From: Pararhizobium sp.
GTDB taxonomy: Bacteria; Pseudomonadota; Alphaproteobacteria; Rhizobiales; Rhizobiaceae
Direction: 5' to 3'
Length of the DNA: 64,000 nucleotides
NCBI GenBank assembly: GCA_030655075.1
Contig: JAURWE010000024.1
Location: forward strand, 186,001 to 250,000
Below, one piece after another: positions 8,416 through 17,047 of this stretch (position 1 is the first letter of the stretch; the number at the start of each line of letters is the position of its first letter). The notes under the pieces were generated by a model. The model did not search any database. It worked only from the letters and a program-made list of their open reading frames with translations, and was not told where the DNA came from. The translations under genes were made by a program, and so were the position numbers.

Positions 8416-9627
8416 ATGACCATGACCACGACAGCCCCCTGGACCACACAAAAGCCGACCGCCCTTCTGGTTCTCGCCGATGGAACCGTCATCGAAGGCA
8501 AGGGCATCGGCGCCACCGGCAAAGTTACTGCGGAAGTCTGCTTCAACACGGCGCTGACCGGCTATCAGGAAATCCTCACCGACCCGTCCTACCTCGGCCA
8601 GATCGTCACCTTCACCTTCCCGCATATCGGCAATATCGGCGCCAATGACGAGGACATCGAAGACCTGACACCCGCTGCCCGCCACGGCGCCGTCGGCGTC
8701 ATCTTCAAGGCCGACATCACCGAGCCGTCGAACTACCGCGCCGCCAAACATCTCGACACCTGGCTGAAGGCGCGCGGCATGATCGGGCTCTGCGGCATCG
8801 ACACGCGGGCGCTGACCGCCTGGATCCGCGAGAACGGCATGCCGAACGCGGTCATCGCCCATGATCCGAACGGCGTCTTCGACATCGACGTGCTGAAGGC
8901 CGAAGCCAAGGCCTGGAGCGGGCTCGAAGGCCTCGACCTCGCCAAGGTCGCGAGCTCCGGCCAGTCCTCGGTCTGGAGCGAGACGCCCTGGGTCTGGAAC
9001 GAAGGCACCGGCATGCTGGAGCCTCAGGATGCTGCCTACCACATCGTCGCGCTCGACTTCGGCGTCAAGCGCAACATCCTGCGTCTGTTCGCGGGCCTCG
9101 GCTGCAAGGTCACGGTCATGCCGGCAACAACAAGCGCAGATGAGGTTCTGGCCCAGAAGCCGGACGGCATTTTCCTCTCGAACGGCCCGGGCGACCCGGC
9201 CGCGACAGGCGAGTATGCCGTGCCTGTCATCAAGACGCTGGTCGACAGCGGCATTCCGCTCTTCGGCATCTGCCTCGGCCACCAGATGCTCGGCCTGGCG
9301 CTCGGCGGCAAGACCATGAAGATGCACCAGGGCCACCACGGCGCCAATCATCCGGTCAAGGACTACACGACCGGCAAGGTGGAAATCGTCTCGATGAACC
9401 ACGGCTTCGCCGTCGACAAGGCATCGCTGCCTGACGGCGTCGAGGAAACCCACGTCTCGCTGTTCGACGGCACCAATTGCGGCCTGCAGCTGACCGGCAG
9501 GCCGGTCTTCTCCGTCCAGCACCATCCGGAAGCCTCGCCGGGCCCGCAAGACAGCCACTACCTCTTCCGCCGCTTCATCAATCTGGTGCGCGAGAAGAAG
9601 GGCGAACCGGCACTGGCTGAGCGGTAG
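8416..9627 (+). CDS. carA: Carbamoyl-phosphate synthetase, small (glutaminase) subunit
   Basis: CarA hydrolyses glutamine and channels ammonia to CarB to make carbamoyl phosphate for arginine and pyrimidines. The 403 residues comprise the N-terminal CPSase_sm domain (LADGTVIEGKGIGATGKVTAEVCFNTALTGYQEILTDPSY) and a C-terminal class I glutamine amidotransferase. The nucleophile is C286 in GICLGHQML, with the His/Glu partners at about H369 and E372 (HHPEASPG). The ATG at 8416 has a second in-frame ATG two codons later. Its partner carB lies about 13 kb downstream on the same strand, so the two are not an operon here. Confidence 0.97.
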   Translation: MTMTTTAPWTTQKPTALLVLADGTVIEGKGIGATGKVTAEVCFNTALTGYQEILTDPSYLGQIVTFTFPHIGNIGANDEDIEDLTPAARHGAVGVIFKADITEPSNYRAAKHLDTWLKARGMIGLCGIDTRALTAWIRENGMPNAVIAHDPNGVFDIDVLKAEAKAWSGLEGLDLAKVASSGQSSVWSETPWVWNEGTGMLEPQDAAYHIVALDFGVKRNILRLFAGLGCKVTVMPATTSADEVLAQKPDGIFLSNGPGDPAATGEYAVPVIKTLVDSGIPLFGICLGHQMLGLALGGKTMKMHQGHHGANHPVKDYTTGKVEIVSMNHGFAVDKASLPDGVEETHVSLFDGTNCGLQLTGRPVFSVQHHPEASPGPQDSHYLFRRFINLVREKKGEPALAER

Positions 9628-9644
9628 GATTTCCACACTCACCG

Positions 9645-10172
9645 TCAGGCTAGGCTTGCCGCGCGTCTGCTTTCCCATACAGCCATGACGCGATCGGCCA
9701 CCTGCTCCATCGGTTGGCTCGTATCGACCTCCAGATCATATCTGCAAAAGCCGTGGGTCTTCAGGTGAAATCGCGCTTCACCGATCTGCCGGTTCCCACG
9801 CTCGCGCTCGCGACGCTCGATCTCTTCGATCGGCGCGTGCACGCCGATCCAGAATACGTCGACGCCTGACAGCAGCGTCGTGAGATCATCGGCCCAGCTC
9901 TGTTCCTCGACGATATGTTCGACGATGAGATCATTTCCAGCCGCAGCGAAGGCGGCGATGGAGCGGTGGAAGCCATCGAAGAACCGCCGGCGCTCGCCCG
10001 ATGCGGGATCATGCCGGATACGGCGCTTGATGGTCCGGAACCCCGCATCGGCAAGCTGGTCGGACGCGAAATAGCAGAACGGGTCTTCCAGAACTTTACG
10101 AAGAGCATGCGCCAGCGTCGTCTTGCCTGCGCTTGAGGTGCCGTTCAGAAAAATGATCCGGCCGGTTGGCAT
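9645..10172 (-). CDS. Chloramphenicol phosphotransferase-like (CPT family) P-loop kinase
   Basis: The 175 residues start MPTGRIIFLNGTSSAGKTTLAHALRKVL, a Walker A motif (GTSSAGKTT) followed by an AAA/kinase-like fold. This pattern and the FDGFHRSIAAFAAAGNDLIVEHIVEE segment match the CPT family, which includes the chloramphenicol 3-O-phosphotransferase of Streptomyces. Most relatives outside Streptomyces have unknown small-molecule substrates, so resistance should not be assumed. The ATG at 10172 follows a GGGAGG ribosome-binding site. The GNAT gene upstream on the same strand ends about 60 bp away. Confidence 0.82.
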   Translation of the reverse strand: MPTGRIIFLNGTSSAGKTTLAHALRKVLEDPFCYFASDQLADAGFRTIKRRIRHDPASGERRRFFDGFHRSIAAFAAAGNDLIVEHIVEEQSWADDLTTLLSGVDVFWIGVHAPIEEIERRERERGNRQIGEARFHLKTHGFCRYDLEVDTSQPMEQVADRVMAVWESRRAASLA

Positions 10173-10231
10173 TTTATCAGTCCTCCCTAGCAGCCCCACG
10201 GGACGAGATCGAACAGGCAGAAATCCCAACC

Positions 10232-10795
10232 TCACCCCCGCGCCGCCTTCACCGCTTCCCAGGCGTCGCGTGTCAGCCGGAAGCACATCCAGTTGACCGG
10301 TGAGCCGGAAATGTCGAGCACCGCGTCATAGGCGTGCACGGCGCCGAGCTTGGCAGTGGCTTTTTGCGAGCGGATGTTGGTCGGGTCGATGTGGAACCAG
10401 ACGTCGTCGACGGTCTTGAAGGCGTGGTCGAGCATCAGGCGCTTGATCTCGAAATTGGTGCTGCCGCCCCAATAGGCGTTGTTGAGAAATGTGAAGCCGA
10501 TCGCGATCGCCTGGGGCTGATCGGGCGCTACGTAGTAACGCGAGCAGCCGATCGGCTTGCCGTTGGCCCGGTCGATGAAGATGAGCGTACTGCCGCTGGC
10601 CATCTGCGCGTCGAAATAGGTGCGAAAGGCCTCTTCCTGGTAACGGTTTTTCGCTGGATGCCCGGCCCAGACGGCCGGATCGCTGCCGGCGGCATAAAGC
10701 CCGGCGAAATCGTCCGATGTCAGCGGCCGCAGGATGAGCCCTTCACTGAACAGTTCCGGCTGAAGGTCCAAGGTGTTGTCGGGCATGTCCGTCAT
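10232..10795 (-). CDS. GNAT-family N-acetyltransferase (RimJ/RimL-like)
   Basis: This 187-residue protein opens LFSEGLILRPLTSDDFAGLYAAGSDPAVWAGHPAKNRY, the typical start of RimJ/RimL-type GNATs. It has the central beta strands PIGCSRYYV and AIAIGFTFLNNAYWGGSTNFEIKRLMLDHAF, and ends with the conserved NIRSQKATAKLGAV helix. The protein or small-molecule acceptor is unknown. It lies between a MATE exporter and the CPT-like kinase on the same strand, which may form a small operon. Confidence 0.87.
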   Translation of the reverse strand: MTDMPDNTLDLQPELFSEGLILRPLTSDDFAGLYAAGSDPAVWAGHPAKNRYQEEAFRTYFDAQMASGSTLIFIDRANGKPIGCSRYYVAPDQPQAIAIGFTFLNNAYWGGSTNFEIKRLMLDHAFKTVDDVWFHIDPTNIRSQKATAKLGAVHAYDAVLDISGSPVNWMCFRLTRDAWEAVKAARG

Positions 10796-10807
10796 CCTGT
10801 TAAAAAA

Positions 10808-12214
10808 TTATTCTGCGGCGGCCAGAATCTTGCGCTCGGCAGAGAGAAACCGGAAGAAGCGCCAGTTGAGCGAGATGGCGGCGGCGGCAAGACCGATCAG
10901 GAAGCCGTACCAGACGCCGATGCCGCCGAGCCCCATCGGGAAGGCCAGCACATAGGCCGAGGTAAAGCCGATCGCCCAGTAGGAAATCAGCGCCAGGATC
11001 ATCGGCACGGTCGTGTCCTTCAGCCCACGCAGCATACCGGCGGCCAGCGCCTGCAAGCCGTCGACCACCTGAAAAGCGCCGGCGATGACGATCAGCGGGC
11101 CCGCATAGGCGAGCACGCTGGCAGCGTCCGCGCGCGATGTGTCGAGATAGAGCGCGGCCAGATCGAGCGGGAAGAGCGCGAAGATGATGCTGCCGATCAG
11201 CGCGATGACGCAGCCGATCACCAGCACGGCAATCGCCGCCCGCTTGATACCCTCCGCGTCGCGGCGGCCATGGGCAAGGCCGATGCGCACGGTGGCCACC
11301 TGCGCCAGGCCGAGCGGGATCATAAAGGCGATGGAGGCGAACTGCAGCGCGATGCCGTGCGCCGCCAGCTCGACCGTGCCGATCATGCCCATCAGCAACG
11401 AGGCGACGGTGAACAGGCTGACTTCGGCCAGAATGGTGATGGCAATCGGCAGGCCGAGCACCACGACCTCCCAGAAAGCCGTCCAGTCGGCCCGCCAGAA
11501 GCGGATGAACAGTTCGTAGGCGCGGGTCTCGTCGCGCGTCTCGATATAGATCAGCGCCATGACGAAGGAGAGCGTGTTGACGATCAGCGCGGCGATCGCA
11601 GCCCCGATGATGCCGAGCGCCGGAAAGCCGAAATTGCCGAAGACCAGCACGTAGCAGAGCGCCGCATTGAGCACGAGCGTCGCCAGCGTCACGTAGAGGA
11701 TGATGCCTGCCCGCTCGAGCGCGCTCAGAAAGCCGCGCAGCACCATGAACAGAAGTGCGGGGAAAATGCCCCACTGCGCCACGCGCAGATACGAGCCCGC
11801 CAATGCCGCCACATCCGGCTGCTGGCCCATAAACAGGAGAACGGCTTCAGCGTTCCACAGCACCGGCGCGGTGATGATGCCATAGGCGATCACCACCCAC
11901 ATGCCCATGCGCACGGAGCGGCGCACGGAAACGGGATTGCCCCTGCCCTGCGCCTGCGCCACCATCGGCACAACGGCATTAGCGAAGCCGGAGCCGAAGA
12001 TGAAGACCGTGAAGAACACCTGCGCCGCCAGAACCATGGCGGCAAGCTCCACCGTGCCGAGCCGGCCGACCATCAGCACGTCAGTCGTGTGAATGGCGAG
12101 CTGGGCCAGCTGCGCACCGACGAATGGCACGCCCAGAATGAAGCTGGCGCGGTAATGCGCGGCCCAGGAATTGTCCGCACGGACGGTATCGATCTTGGCT
12201 GTTGGCAAGGTCAT
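10808..12214 (-). CDS. MATE-family efflux transporter
   Basis: The 468-residue membrane protein has twelve predicted hydrophobic helices arranged as two related halves. It shows MATE hallmarks such as the IHTTDVLMVGRLGTVELAAMVLA segment in helix 1-2 and the central VPMVAQAQGRGNP loop. The family exports cationic drugs and metabolites using Na+ or H+ gradients. The start was placed at MTLPTAKIDTVRADNSWAAHYRAS, about ten residues before the conserved first helix region. The gene is followed after 12 bp by the GNAT gene. Confidence 0.92.
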   Translation of the reverse strand: MTLPTAKIDTVRADNSWAAHYRASFILGVPFVGAQLAQLAIHTTDVLMVGRLGTVELAAMVLAAQVFFTVFIFGSGFANAVVPMVAQAQGRGNPVSVRRSVRMGMWVVIAYGIITAPVLWNAEAVLLFMGQQPDVAALAGSYLRVAQWGIFPALLFMVLRGFLSALERAGIILYVTLATLVLNAALCYVLVFGNFGFPALGIIGAAIAALIVNTLSFVMALIYIETRDETRAYELFIRFWRADWTAFWEVVVLGLPIAITILAEVSLFTVASLLMGMIGTVELAAHGIALQFASIAFMIPLGLAQVATVRIGLAHGRRDAEGIKRAAIAVLVIGCVIALIGSIIFALFPLDLAALYLDTSRADAASVLAYAGPLIVIAGAFQVVDGLQALAAGMLRGLKDTTVPMILALISYWAIGFTSAYVLAFPMGLGGIGVWYGFLIGLAAAAISLNWRFFRFLSAERKILAAAE

Positions 12215-12387
12215 CGGGGATAGGCTTTCCTGATGCGGAAGGGCCCGAAAAAATGCCCGCGTCGCAATCACATGTTGAGAATTGCCAATACGCGAACCCT
12301 GCCAAAAGCACCAGCAACAAAGCTCAAGCTGCTATAAAATTCATCGAAACATCAAAAAACTTGATCCATTTCGGCTCGGTTTGCGGT

Positions 12388-13310
12388 TTAGGGCGCAGAA
12401 TTGCGGTTATCCAGCTTGATGAAATCAATGAAGGCCCTGAGCGGCACAGGCACCAGCCGCCGCCCGGGATAATAGAGGAACGGGCCGGAAAAACTCGGCC
12501 ACCAGGTCTCCAGCACCGGTTCCAGCGCGCCGCTGTCGAAAGAGGGTTTGAGCCAGTCCTCGAACAGCGCCACGATGCCCGTTCCGGCAATGGCCGCCGC
12601 GATGCGAGGTCCGAGCCACCGCCGGCCTGCACCACCAACTGTCCGGGCGGATCGACGGTCACCACTTCGCCGTCGCGCTCGAACTCCCAGGCCGATATGG
12701 CCCGGCCGGCGAACCGGCCCCTGATACAGGCATGCGACAAGAGCTCGCGCGGATGTTCCGGCCGCCCGTGCCGGGCCAGATAGTCCGGCGACGCACCCAG
12801 CGCAAAACGCTGCAGGCGCGGGCCGATCGGCACGGCGATCATGTCCTGTTCGAGCCGCTCGTCATAGCGGATACCGGCATCGCAGCCAGCCGCGACGATA
12901 TCGACGAAACGCTCGTCGGTAAGGATTTCGACGCTGATGTCGGGATAGGCGGCAAGGAAGGCCGGCAGAATGCGCGGCAGCACCAGCCGCGCGGCACTGA
13001 CGGGCACGTTCAGCGTCAGCGTTCCGGCCGGGCGATCGCGCAGAGTCTTGGCATGGTCGAGCGCCGAGCGAATTTCGCCGAAGGCCGGGGCAAGCCGCTC
13101 GATCAGCCCCTTGCCCGCCTCGGTCGGTACGACACTGCGGGTGGTGCGGTTCAAAAGCCGGACGCCAAGCTCCGTCTCCAGCCGCCGCACCGCGTCGCTG
13201 AGCGCCGACGAACTGGTGCCGCTTGACCGCGCCGCCTGACGAAAGCCGCCGGCGCGCGCCACGGCGAGGAAGGCGCCGACGTCTCCCATGTCAGGCCTGC
13301 TCTGCGTCAC
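12388..13310 (-). pseudogene. LysR-family regulator with a frameshift
   Basis: The N-terminal part reads as a normal LysR protein: MGDVGAFLAVARAGGFRQAARSSGTSSSALSDAVRRLETELGVRLLNRTTRSVVPTEAG, then a substrate-binding domain to VVQAGGGSDLA. At about 12604 the frame breaks. The expected continuation, IAAAIAGTGIVALFEDWLKPSF through RAFIDFIKLDNRNSAP, is intact in another frame and ends at 12388. One missing base explains this. Reading straight on gives an unrelated tail to 12324. The gene is divergent from an aldo/keto reductase, the usual arrangement for a LysR and its target. It is either a real pseudogene or a sequencing error. Confidence 0.88.
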
Positions 13311-13425
13311 CTTCGGTACCTCCCACCGTTGTCCGCCATTCCGGACAGCCTGTGCGGATTATAGATGATTGTCGCAGCAATGATACGGCCCTATCTCCGC
13401 TCTGCATCCATCAGGAGATCAGATC

Positions 13426-14292
13426 ATGTCTACAGTCGAAAAGTCCGGAACCTTCAAACTCGGCGGCCGCAGCGTCAGGCGGCTTGGATACGGCGCCATG
13501 CAGCTCGCCGGCAAAGGCGTCTTCGGGCCGCCCAGAGACCGCGCGGAAGCGGTTGCCGTCTTGCGCGAAGCGGTCGAAAGCGGCGTCGACCATATCGACA
13601 CAAGCGATTTTTACGGACCCCATGTCACCAACGAGATTATCAAGAAAGCGCTGCACCCTTACGGCGACGATCTCGTCATCGTCACAAAGGTCGGCGCGAC
13701 AAGGGGCGAGGACGCCTCCTGGAACCCGGCCTTCTCCAAGCAAGACCTGACCAAGGCGGTCCAAGACAACCTGAAAAATCTCGGGCTTGATGTCATGGAA
13801 GTCGTCAACCTGCGCGCCATGTTCGACATACACGGACCGGCCGAGGGCTCGCTGGAAGAACCGCTGTCGGCGCTCGCCGAACTCCAGAGCCAAGGCCTGA
13901 TCAAACATATCGGCCTGTCGAACGTCACGGCAAAGCAGATTGCCGACGGCCGCAAGATCACCGAGATCGTCTGCGTCCAGAACCAGTACAATCTGGCCAA
14001 CCGCAGCGACGATGCGCTGATCGACCAGCTGGCAGCCGAGGGCACCGCCTATGTGCCCTTCTTCCCGCTCGGCGGCTTCTCGCCGCTGCAATCCTCGACG
14101 CTGTCGGATGTGGCGGCTCGCCTGGGTGCAACGCCGCTGCAGGTAGCCCTGGCCTGGCTGCTGAAACGCGCGCCGAACATCCTGCTCATCCCCGGCACCT
14201 CGTCGCGCGGCCATCTGCGCGAAAACCTCGCCGTGGCGGATATCGCGCTTTCGCTGGAGACCATGGCCGAACTCGACGGCATCGCCGCCTGA
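13426..14292 (+). CDS. Aldo/keto reductase-family oxidoreductase
   Basis: This 288-residue TIM-barrel protein has the AKR landmarks: GYGAMQLAGKGVFGPP at the first strand, DTSDFYGPHVTNEII (catalytic Asp and Tyr), VTKVG (catalytic Lys) and GLSNVTAKQI. The strand where most AKRs have the catalytic His reads VVNLRAMFD, with no His, so the tetrad looks incomplete. Relatives include pyridoxal-reductase-like and other bacterial AKRs using NADPH; the substrate is unknown. It is divergent from the frameshifted LysR gene, which probably regulated it. Confidence 0.9.
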   Translation: MSTVEKSGTFKLGGRSVRRLGYGAMQLAGKGVFGPPRDRAEAVAVLREAVESGVDHIDTSDFYGPHVTNEIIKKALHPYGDDLVIVTKVGATRGEDASWNPAFSKQDLTKAVQDNLKNLGLDVMEVVNLRAMFDIHGPAEGSLEEPLSALAELQSQGLIKHIGLSNVTAKQIADGRKITEIVCVQNQYNLANRSDDALIDQLAAEGTAYVPFFPLGGFSPLQSSTLSDVAARLGATPLQVALAWLLKRAPNILLIPGTSSRGHLRENLAVADIALSLETMAELDGIAA

Positions 14293-14446
14293 TCTGCAGA
14301 ACGGAAAGGGGAAACTCGGCCCGTCCGCCGCGTCTCCCTGTGCCCGTAACGGCCCGATCAGCGGCGAAGATTTTCCCATGGCCTGGAACCCTGTCCTGCC
14401 ATAATATGTTTCAAAACTTTATCCCTGTTTGACAAGGAGAGTGGTC

Positions 14447-14821
14447 ATGGTCGTTCGAGATGGCGGTTGCAGCTGCGGCAAGGTGACGTTTTCGGTCAAG
14501 GGACCGCCGGCACGTGTCGGCATCTGTCACTGCACCGACTGCCGCAATGAGAGCGGTTCGGCCTTTACCTATTACGGCGTCTGGCCCGCCCTGGCCTTCT
14601 CCACCAACGGAGAAACGGCTGACCATGACGGCCGCAGCTTCTGTCCGTCCTGCGGCTCGCGACTGTTTTCCGCCGACAAAAACGAGGCGGAGATCAAGCT
14701 CGGCAGCCTCAGGGACGCGCCGACAGGCCTTGTTCCCACTTACGAACTCTGGATCAAGCGGCGCGAGCCCTGGCTTGTCCCGGTCGTGGGTGCAAAGCAG
14801 TTCGACGAGGACGCCAACTAG
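14447..14821 (+). CDS. GFA-family (glutathione-dependent formaldehyde-activating fold) protein
   Basis: A 124-residue zinc-binding protein with Cys pairs in the GFA pattern: GGCSCGKV near the N-terminus, GICHCTDCRN around residue 25-35, and FCPSCGSRLF in the middle. The family was named for S-hydroxymethylglutathione synthase activity, but most members are uncharacterised. The ATG at 14447 was chosen because it sits after an AAGGAG ribosome-binding site. Its TAG stop overlaps the stop codon of the convergent MFS gene; the two share a CTAG at 14818-14821. Confidence 0.88.
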   Translation: MVVRDGGCSCGKVTFSVKGPPARVGICHCTDCRNESGSAFTYYGVWPALAFSTNGETADHDGRSFCPSCGSRLFSADKNEAEIKLGSLRDAPTGLVPTYELWIKRREPWLVPVVGAKQFDEDAN

Positions 14822-16065
14822 CCAGCGCTCGCCGCCGCCGGTTCCTGCAGCTTCGGCCGGCGAACCTTGAAAACAAACACCGCGATACCACCAAGCAGAA
14901 CCACGGCCGCCACCGCATAGGGGGCACCGCCGAAGGTGACCGGCGTGGATGGACCCGTGAAAAAGCCGAACATCTGCGTGAACAGCAGTGGGCCGATGAT
15001 CGTCGTCAGGCTCGACAGGCTCGTCATCGCCCCCTGCAGCTCGCCCTGCGCCGATGGCGGCACCTTGGCGGACGCGATGGAGCGCAGCGGTGGATCGGCA
15101 AGGCTTTCGAGCGCCGTGACGACAATGACCGCATAGACCATCCAGCCTTGCCAGGCGGCCGCATATCCGGCCAGCCCGAGCATGGTGAAGCTCAAACCCA
15201 GCAGCGCCGTGCGCCACTCGCCGAGAACCGGCAGCACGCGCGGCAGGATGAAACCCATGACCAGCGCCCCGCCGACACCGAAGATGCCAAGCGACAGGCC
15301 GATCTGCCCCTCGCTCCAGCCGTAGCGATAGGCCGAGACGAAGGACCAGACGGCCGGATAGACCGAATGCGCAAGCCACAGCAGGAAGAACACCAGCCCG
15401 ACCCAGCCGATGCCTGGATAGTTGCGCATCTGTTTCAACGCGCCGAGCGGATTGGCCCGGCTCCACTCGAACCCGCGCCGGTTCTCGTGCGTCAGTGTTT
15501 CCGGCAGGAAGAACAGCGCCACCATGAAATTGATGAAGGACAGAAGGGCGGCGCCATAAAATGGCACGCGCGGCCCGAACTCGCCAAGAATGCCGCCGAG
15601 AACAGGCCCGAGCGCAAAGCCGGTGCCGAACGCGATGCCGATCAGGCCAAAGTTCTTGGCGCGGTTCTCATCATTGCTGACATCGGCGATATAGGCGGCC
15701 GCCGTGCCGAAACTGGCGCCGCTGATGCCGGCCAGCACCCGGCCGACGAACAGCATCCAGAAACTGGTGGCGAGCGCGCAGATGAGATTGTCGAGCGCAA
15801 AGGTCAGCACCGAGGCGAGAAGCACCGGGCGGCGGCCGAACCGGTCGCTGAGATTGCCGATCAGCGGCGCGAACAGGAACTGCATGCCGGAATAGACCAA
15901 AAGCAGCCAGCCGCCATCGATCGCCGCCTCGCTGATCGAGGCCCCGGTCAGTTCCTCCAGGTAGGTTGGTAGAACCGGCACGATGATGGCAATGCCGATG
16001 ATATCCAGAAACATGATGGTGAAGACGAGACTGAGGCCGCGCCGGGCCGAAATGGCATCGATCAT
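14818..16065 (-). CDS. MFS transporter, TetA-like (DHA1) efflux protein
   Basis: The 415-residue protein with 12 hydrophobic helices begins MIDAISARRGLSLVFTIMFLDIIGIAIIVPVLPTYL, which is characteristic of the TetA/TCR group. It contains motif A (GNLSDRFGRRPVLL) and the helix 5 antiporter motif (GFALGPVLGGILGEFG). TetA(A)-type pumps export tetracycline as an Mg chelate, but many chromosomal homologues do not confer resistance, and no TetR gene is adjacent. The start MIDAISA was preferred over an upstream ATG eight codons earlier. Confidence 0.9.
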   Translation of the reverse strand: MIDAISARRGLSLVFTIMFLDIIGIAIIVPVLPTYLEELTGASISEAAIDGGWLLLVYSGMQFLFAPLIGNLSDRFGRRPVLLASVLTFALDNLICALATSFWMLFVGRVLAGISGASFGTAAAYIADVSNDENRAKNFGLIGIAFGTGFALGPVLGGILGEFGPRVPFYGAALLSFINFMVALFFLPETLTHENRRGFEWSRANPLGALKQMRNYPGIGWVGLVFFLLWLAHSVYPAVWSFVSAYRYGWSEGQIGLSLGIFGVGGALVMGFILPRVLPVLGEWRTALLGLSFTMLGLAGYAAAWQGWMVYAVIVVTALESLADPPLRSIASAKVPPSAQGELQGAMTSLSSLTTIIGPLLFTQMFGFFTGPSTPVTFGGAPYAVAAVVLLGGIAVFVFKVRRPKLQEPAAASAG

Positions 16066-16265
16066 GGATTGGTTTCCCCGCAACAGCACCCGGTCACCCG
16101 GCGGCGTGTCTTAGATCAAAAAATCCGAGGGAACAATCAACGAACAAATCAATTGTCCTGATAACGACGCGCAGAACATTGATGGGAAACCGGAACACAT
16201 GCAGACTGGATGTTCCCCCCATAGTCATTTTCACCCTTTGAAAGACACCATCGAAGGAGGAGGCC

Positions 16266-16637
16266 ATGCCCCAGGACCTTCTGGCCCGCGCCCGGAAAAG
16301 CTACCAGGCCTATATCGACAAGGACCGCGGCGCCATCGAGGCGCTGATGGCGCCGGACCTGCATTTCACCAGCCCGCTCGACAACCGCATCGACCGCAAG
16401 ACCTATTTCGAGCGCTGCTGGCCGAACAGCGAAACGATCGCCAGCTTCGAGATCATCAGCCTATCGCAGGACGGCGCCCGCGTGCTTGTCACCTACGACT
16501 GCCTGACCACGCAGAAAAAACGTTTCCGCAATACCGAGATCCTGACATTTCGCGACGGCCAGATTATCGACGTCGAAGTCTATTTCGGCTGGACCATTCC
16601 GCACGAAGCCCCGCCCGGCGGCTTCAAAGAAGCTTGA
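16266..16637 (+). CDS. SnoaL/NTF2-like nuclear transport factor 2 family protein
   Basis: This small 123-residue cone-shaped-fold protein begins MPQDLLARARKSYQAYIDKDRGAIEALMAPDLHFTSPLDNRIDRKTYF. The last strands, RFRNTEILTFRDGQIIDVEVYFGW, are typical of SnoaL-like domains. Members are isomerases, hydrolases or ligand carriers, so no reaction can be assigned. A strong GGAGGAGG ribosome-binding site precedes the ATG. The VOC gene starts 11 bp after its stop, implying one transcript. Confidence 0.88.
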   Translation: MPQDLLARARKSYQAYIDKDRGAIEALMAPDLHFTSPLDNRIDRKTYFERCWPNSETIASFEIISLSQDGARVLVTYDCLTTQKKRFRNTEILTFRDGQIIDVEVYFGWTIPHEAPPGGFKEA

Positions 16638-16648
16638 GGAGCACAGAC

Positions 16649-16987
16649 ATGTCGATCAACAGGATTTACGCCCATCTCAGCTGCACCGATCTCGACGCCA
16701 GCATCGTCTGGTTCGAAACGCTGTTCGGCAAAGCGCCTGATGCACGGCCGATGACCGGCTTGGCCGAATGGCATCATGCCGGCACGGCGGGCTTGCAACT
16801 GTTCGAGAACGGTGCCGATGCAGGCCACGGCACGTTGACGGTGATCGTCAGCGGTTTGTCGGATGAGCGGGAAAGACTGGCCGATCTGCAGCCGGGAGAT
16901 ATCGAAGAGGCAACAACCACCAGCATCTTCAGACTACAGGACCCGGACGGCAATCTGGTCGTGCTGGCCGAGCCGAAGCAGGCGTGA
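16649..16987 (+). CDS. VOC-family (glyoxalase/bleomycin resistance fold) protein
   Basis: The 112-residue single VOC module runs from MSINRIYAHLSCTDLDASIVWFETLFGKAPDARP to IFRLQDPDGNLVVLAEPKQA. The DPDGN element near the end is the family signature. Two such modules usually form a metal site across a dimer; the reaction is unknown. The start is after a GAGGAG element. The gene follows the NTF2-like gene closely. Confidence 0.88.
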   Translation: MSINRIYAHLSCTDLDASIVWFETLFGKAPDARPMTGLAEWHHAGTAGLQLFENGADAGHGTLTVIVSGLSDERERLADLQPGDIEEATTTSIFRLQDPDGNLVVLAEPKQA

Positions 16988-16999
16988 CAATAACAGAAA

Positions 17000-17025
17000 G
17001 GGGCAGCACCGGCCGGTGCTGCCCC
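17000..17025. terminator. Perfect 26-bp palindrome between convergent genes, probable terminator
   Basis: A perfect 13-bp palindrome (GGGGCAGCACCGG and its complement) lies between the VOC stop at 16987 and the metallopeptidase stop at 17048. On the minus strand it is followed by TTTCTGTTATT, so it best fits termination of the metallopeptidase transcript. The plus side has few U residues. Confidence 0.65.
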
Positions 17026-17047
17026 CGTTGTGATGTCTGGGATATGA

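Noticed and set aside
10334..12223. 629-residue plus-strand frame through the GNAT and MATE genes
   Set aside because: It is antisense to two well-supported genes and consists of His/Arg/Asp/Gln-rich sequence without any domain.
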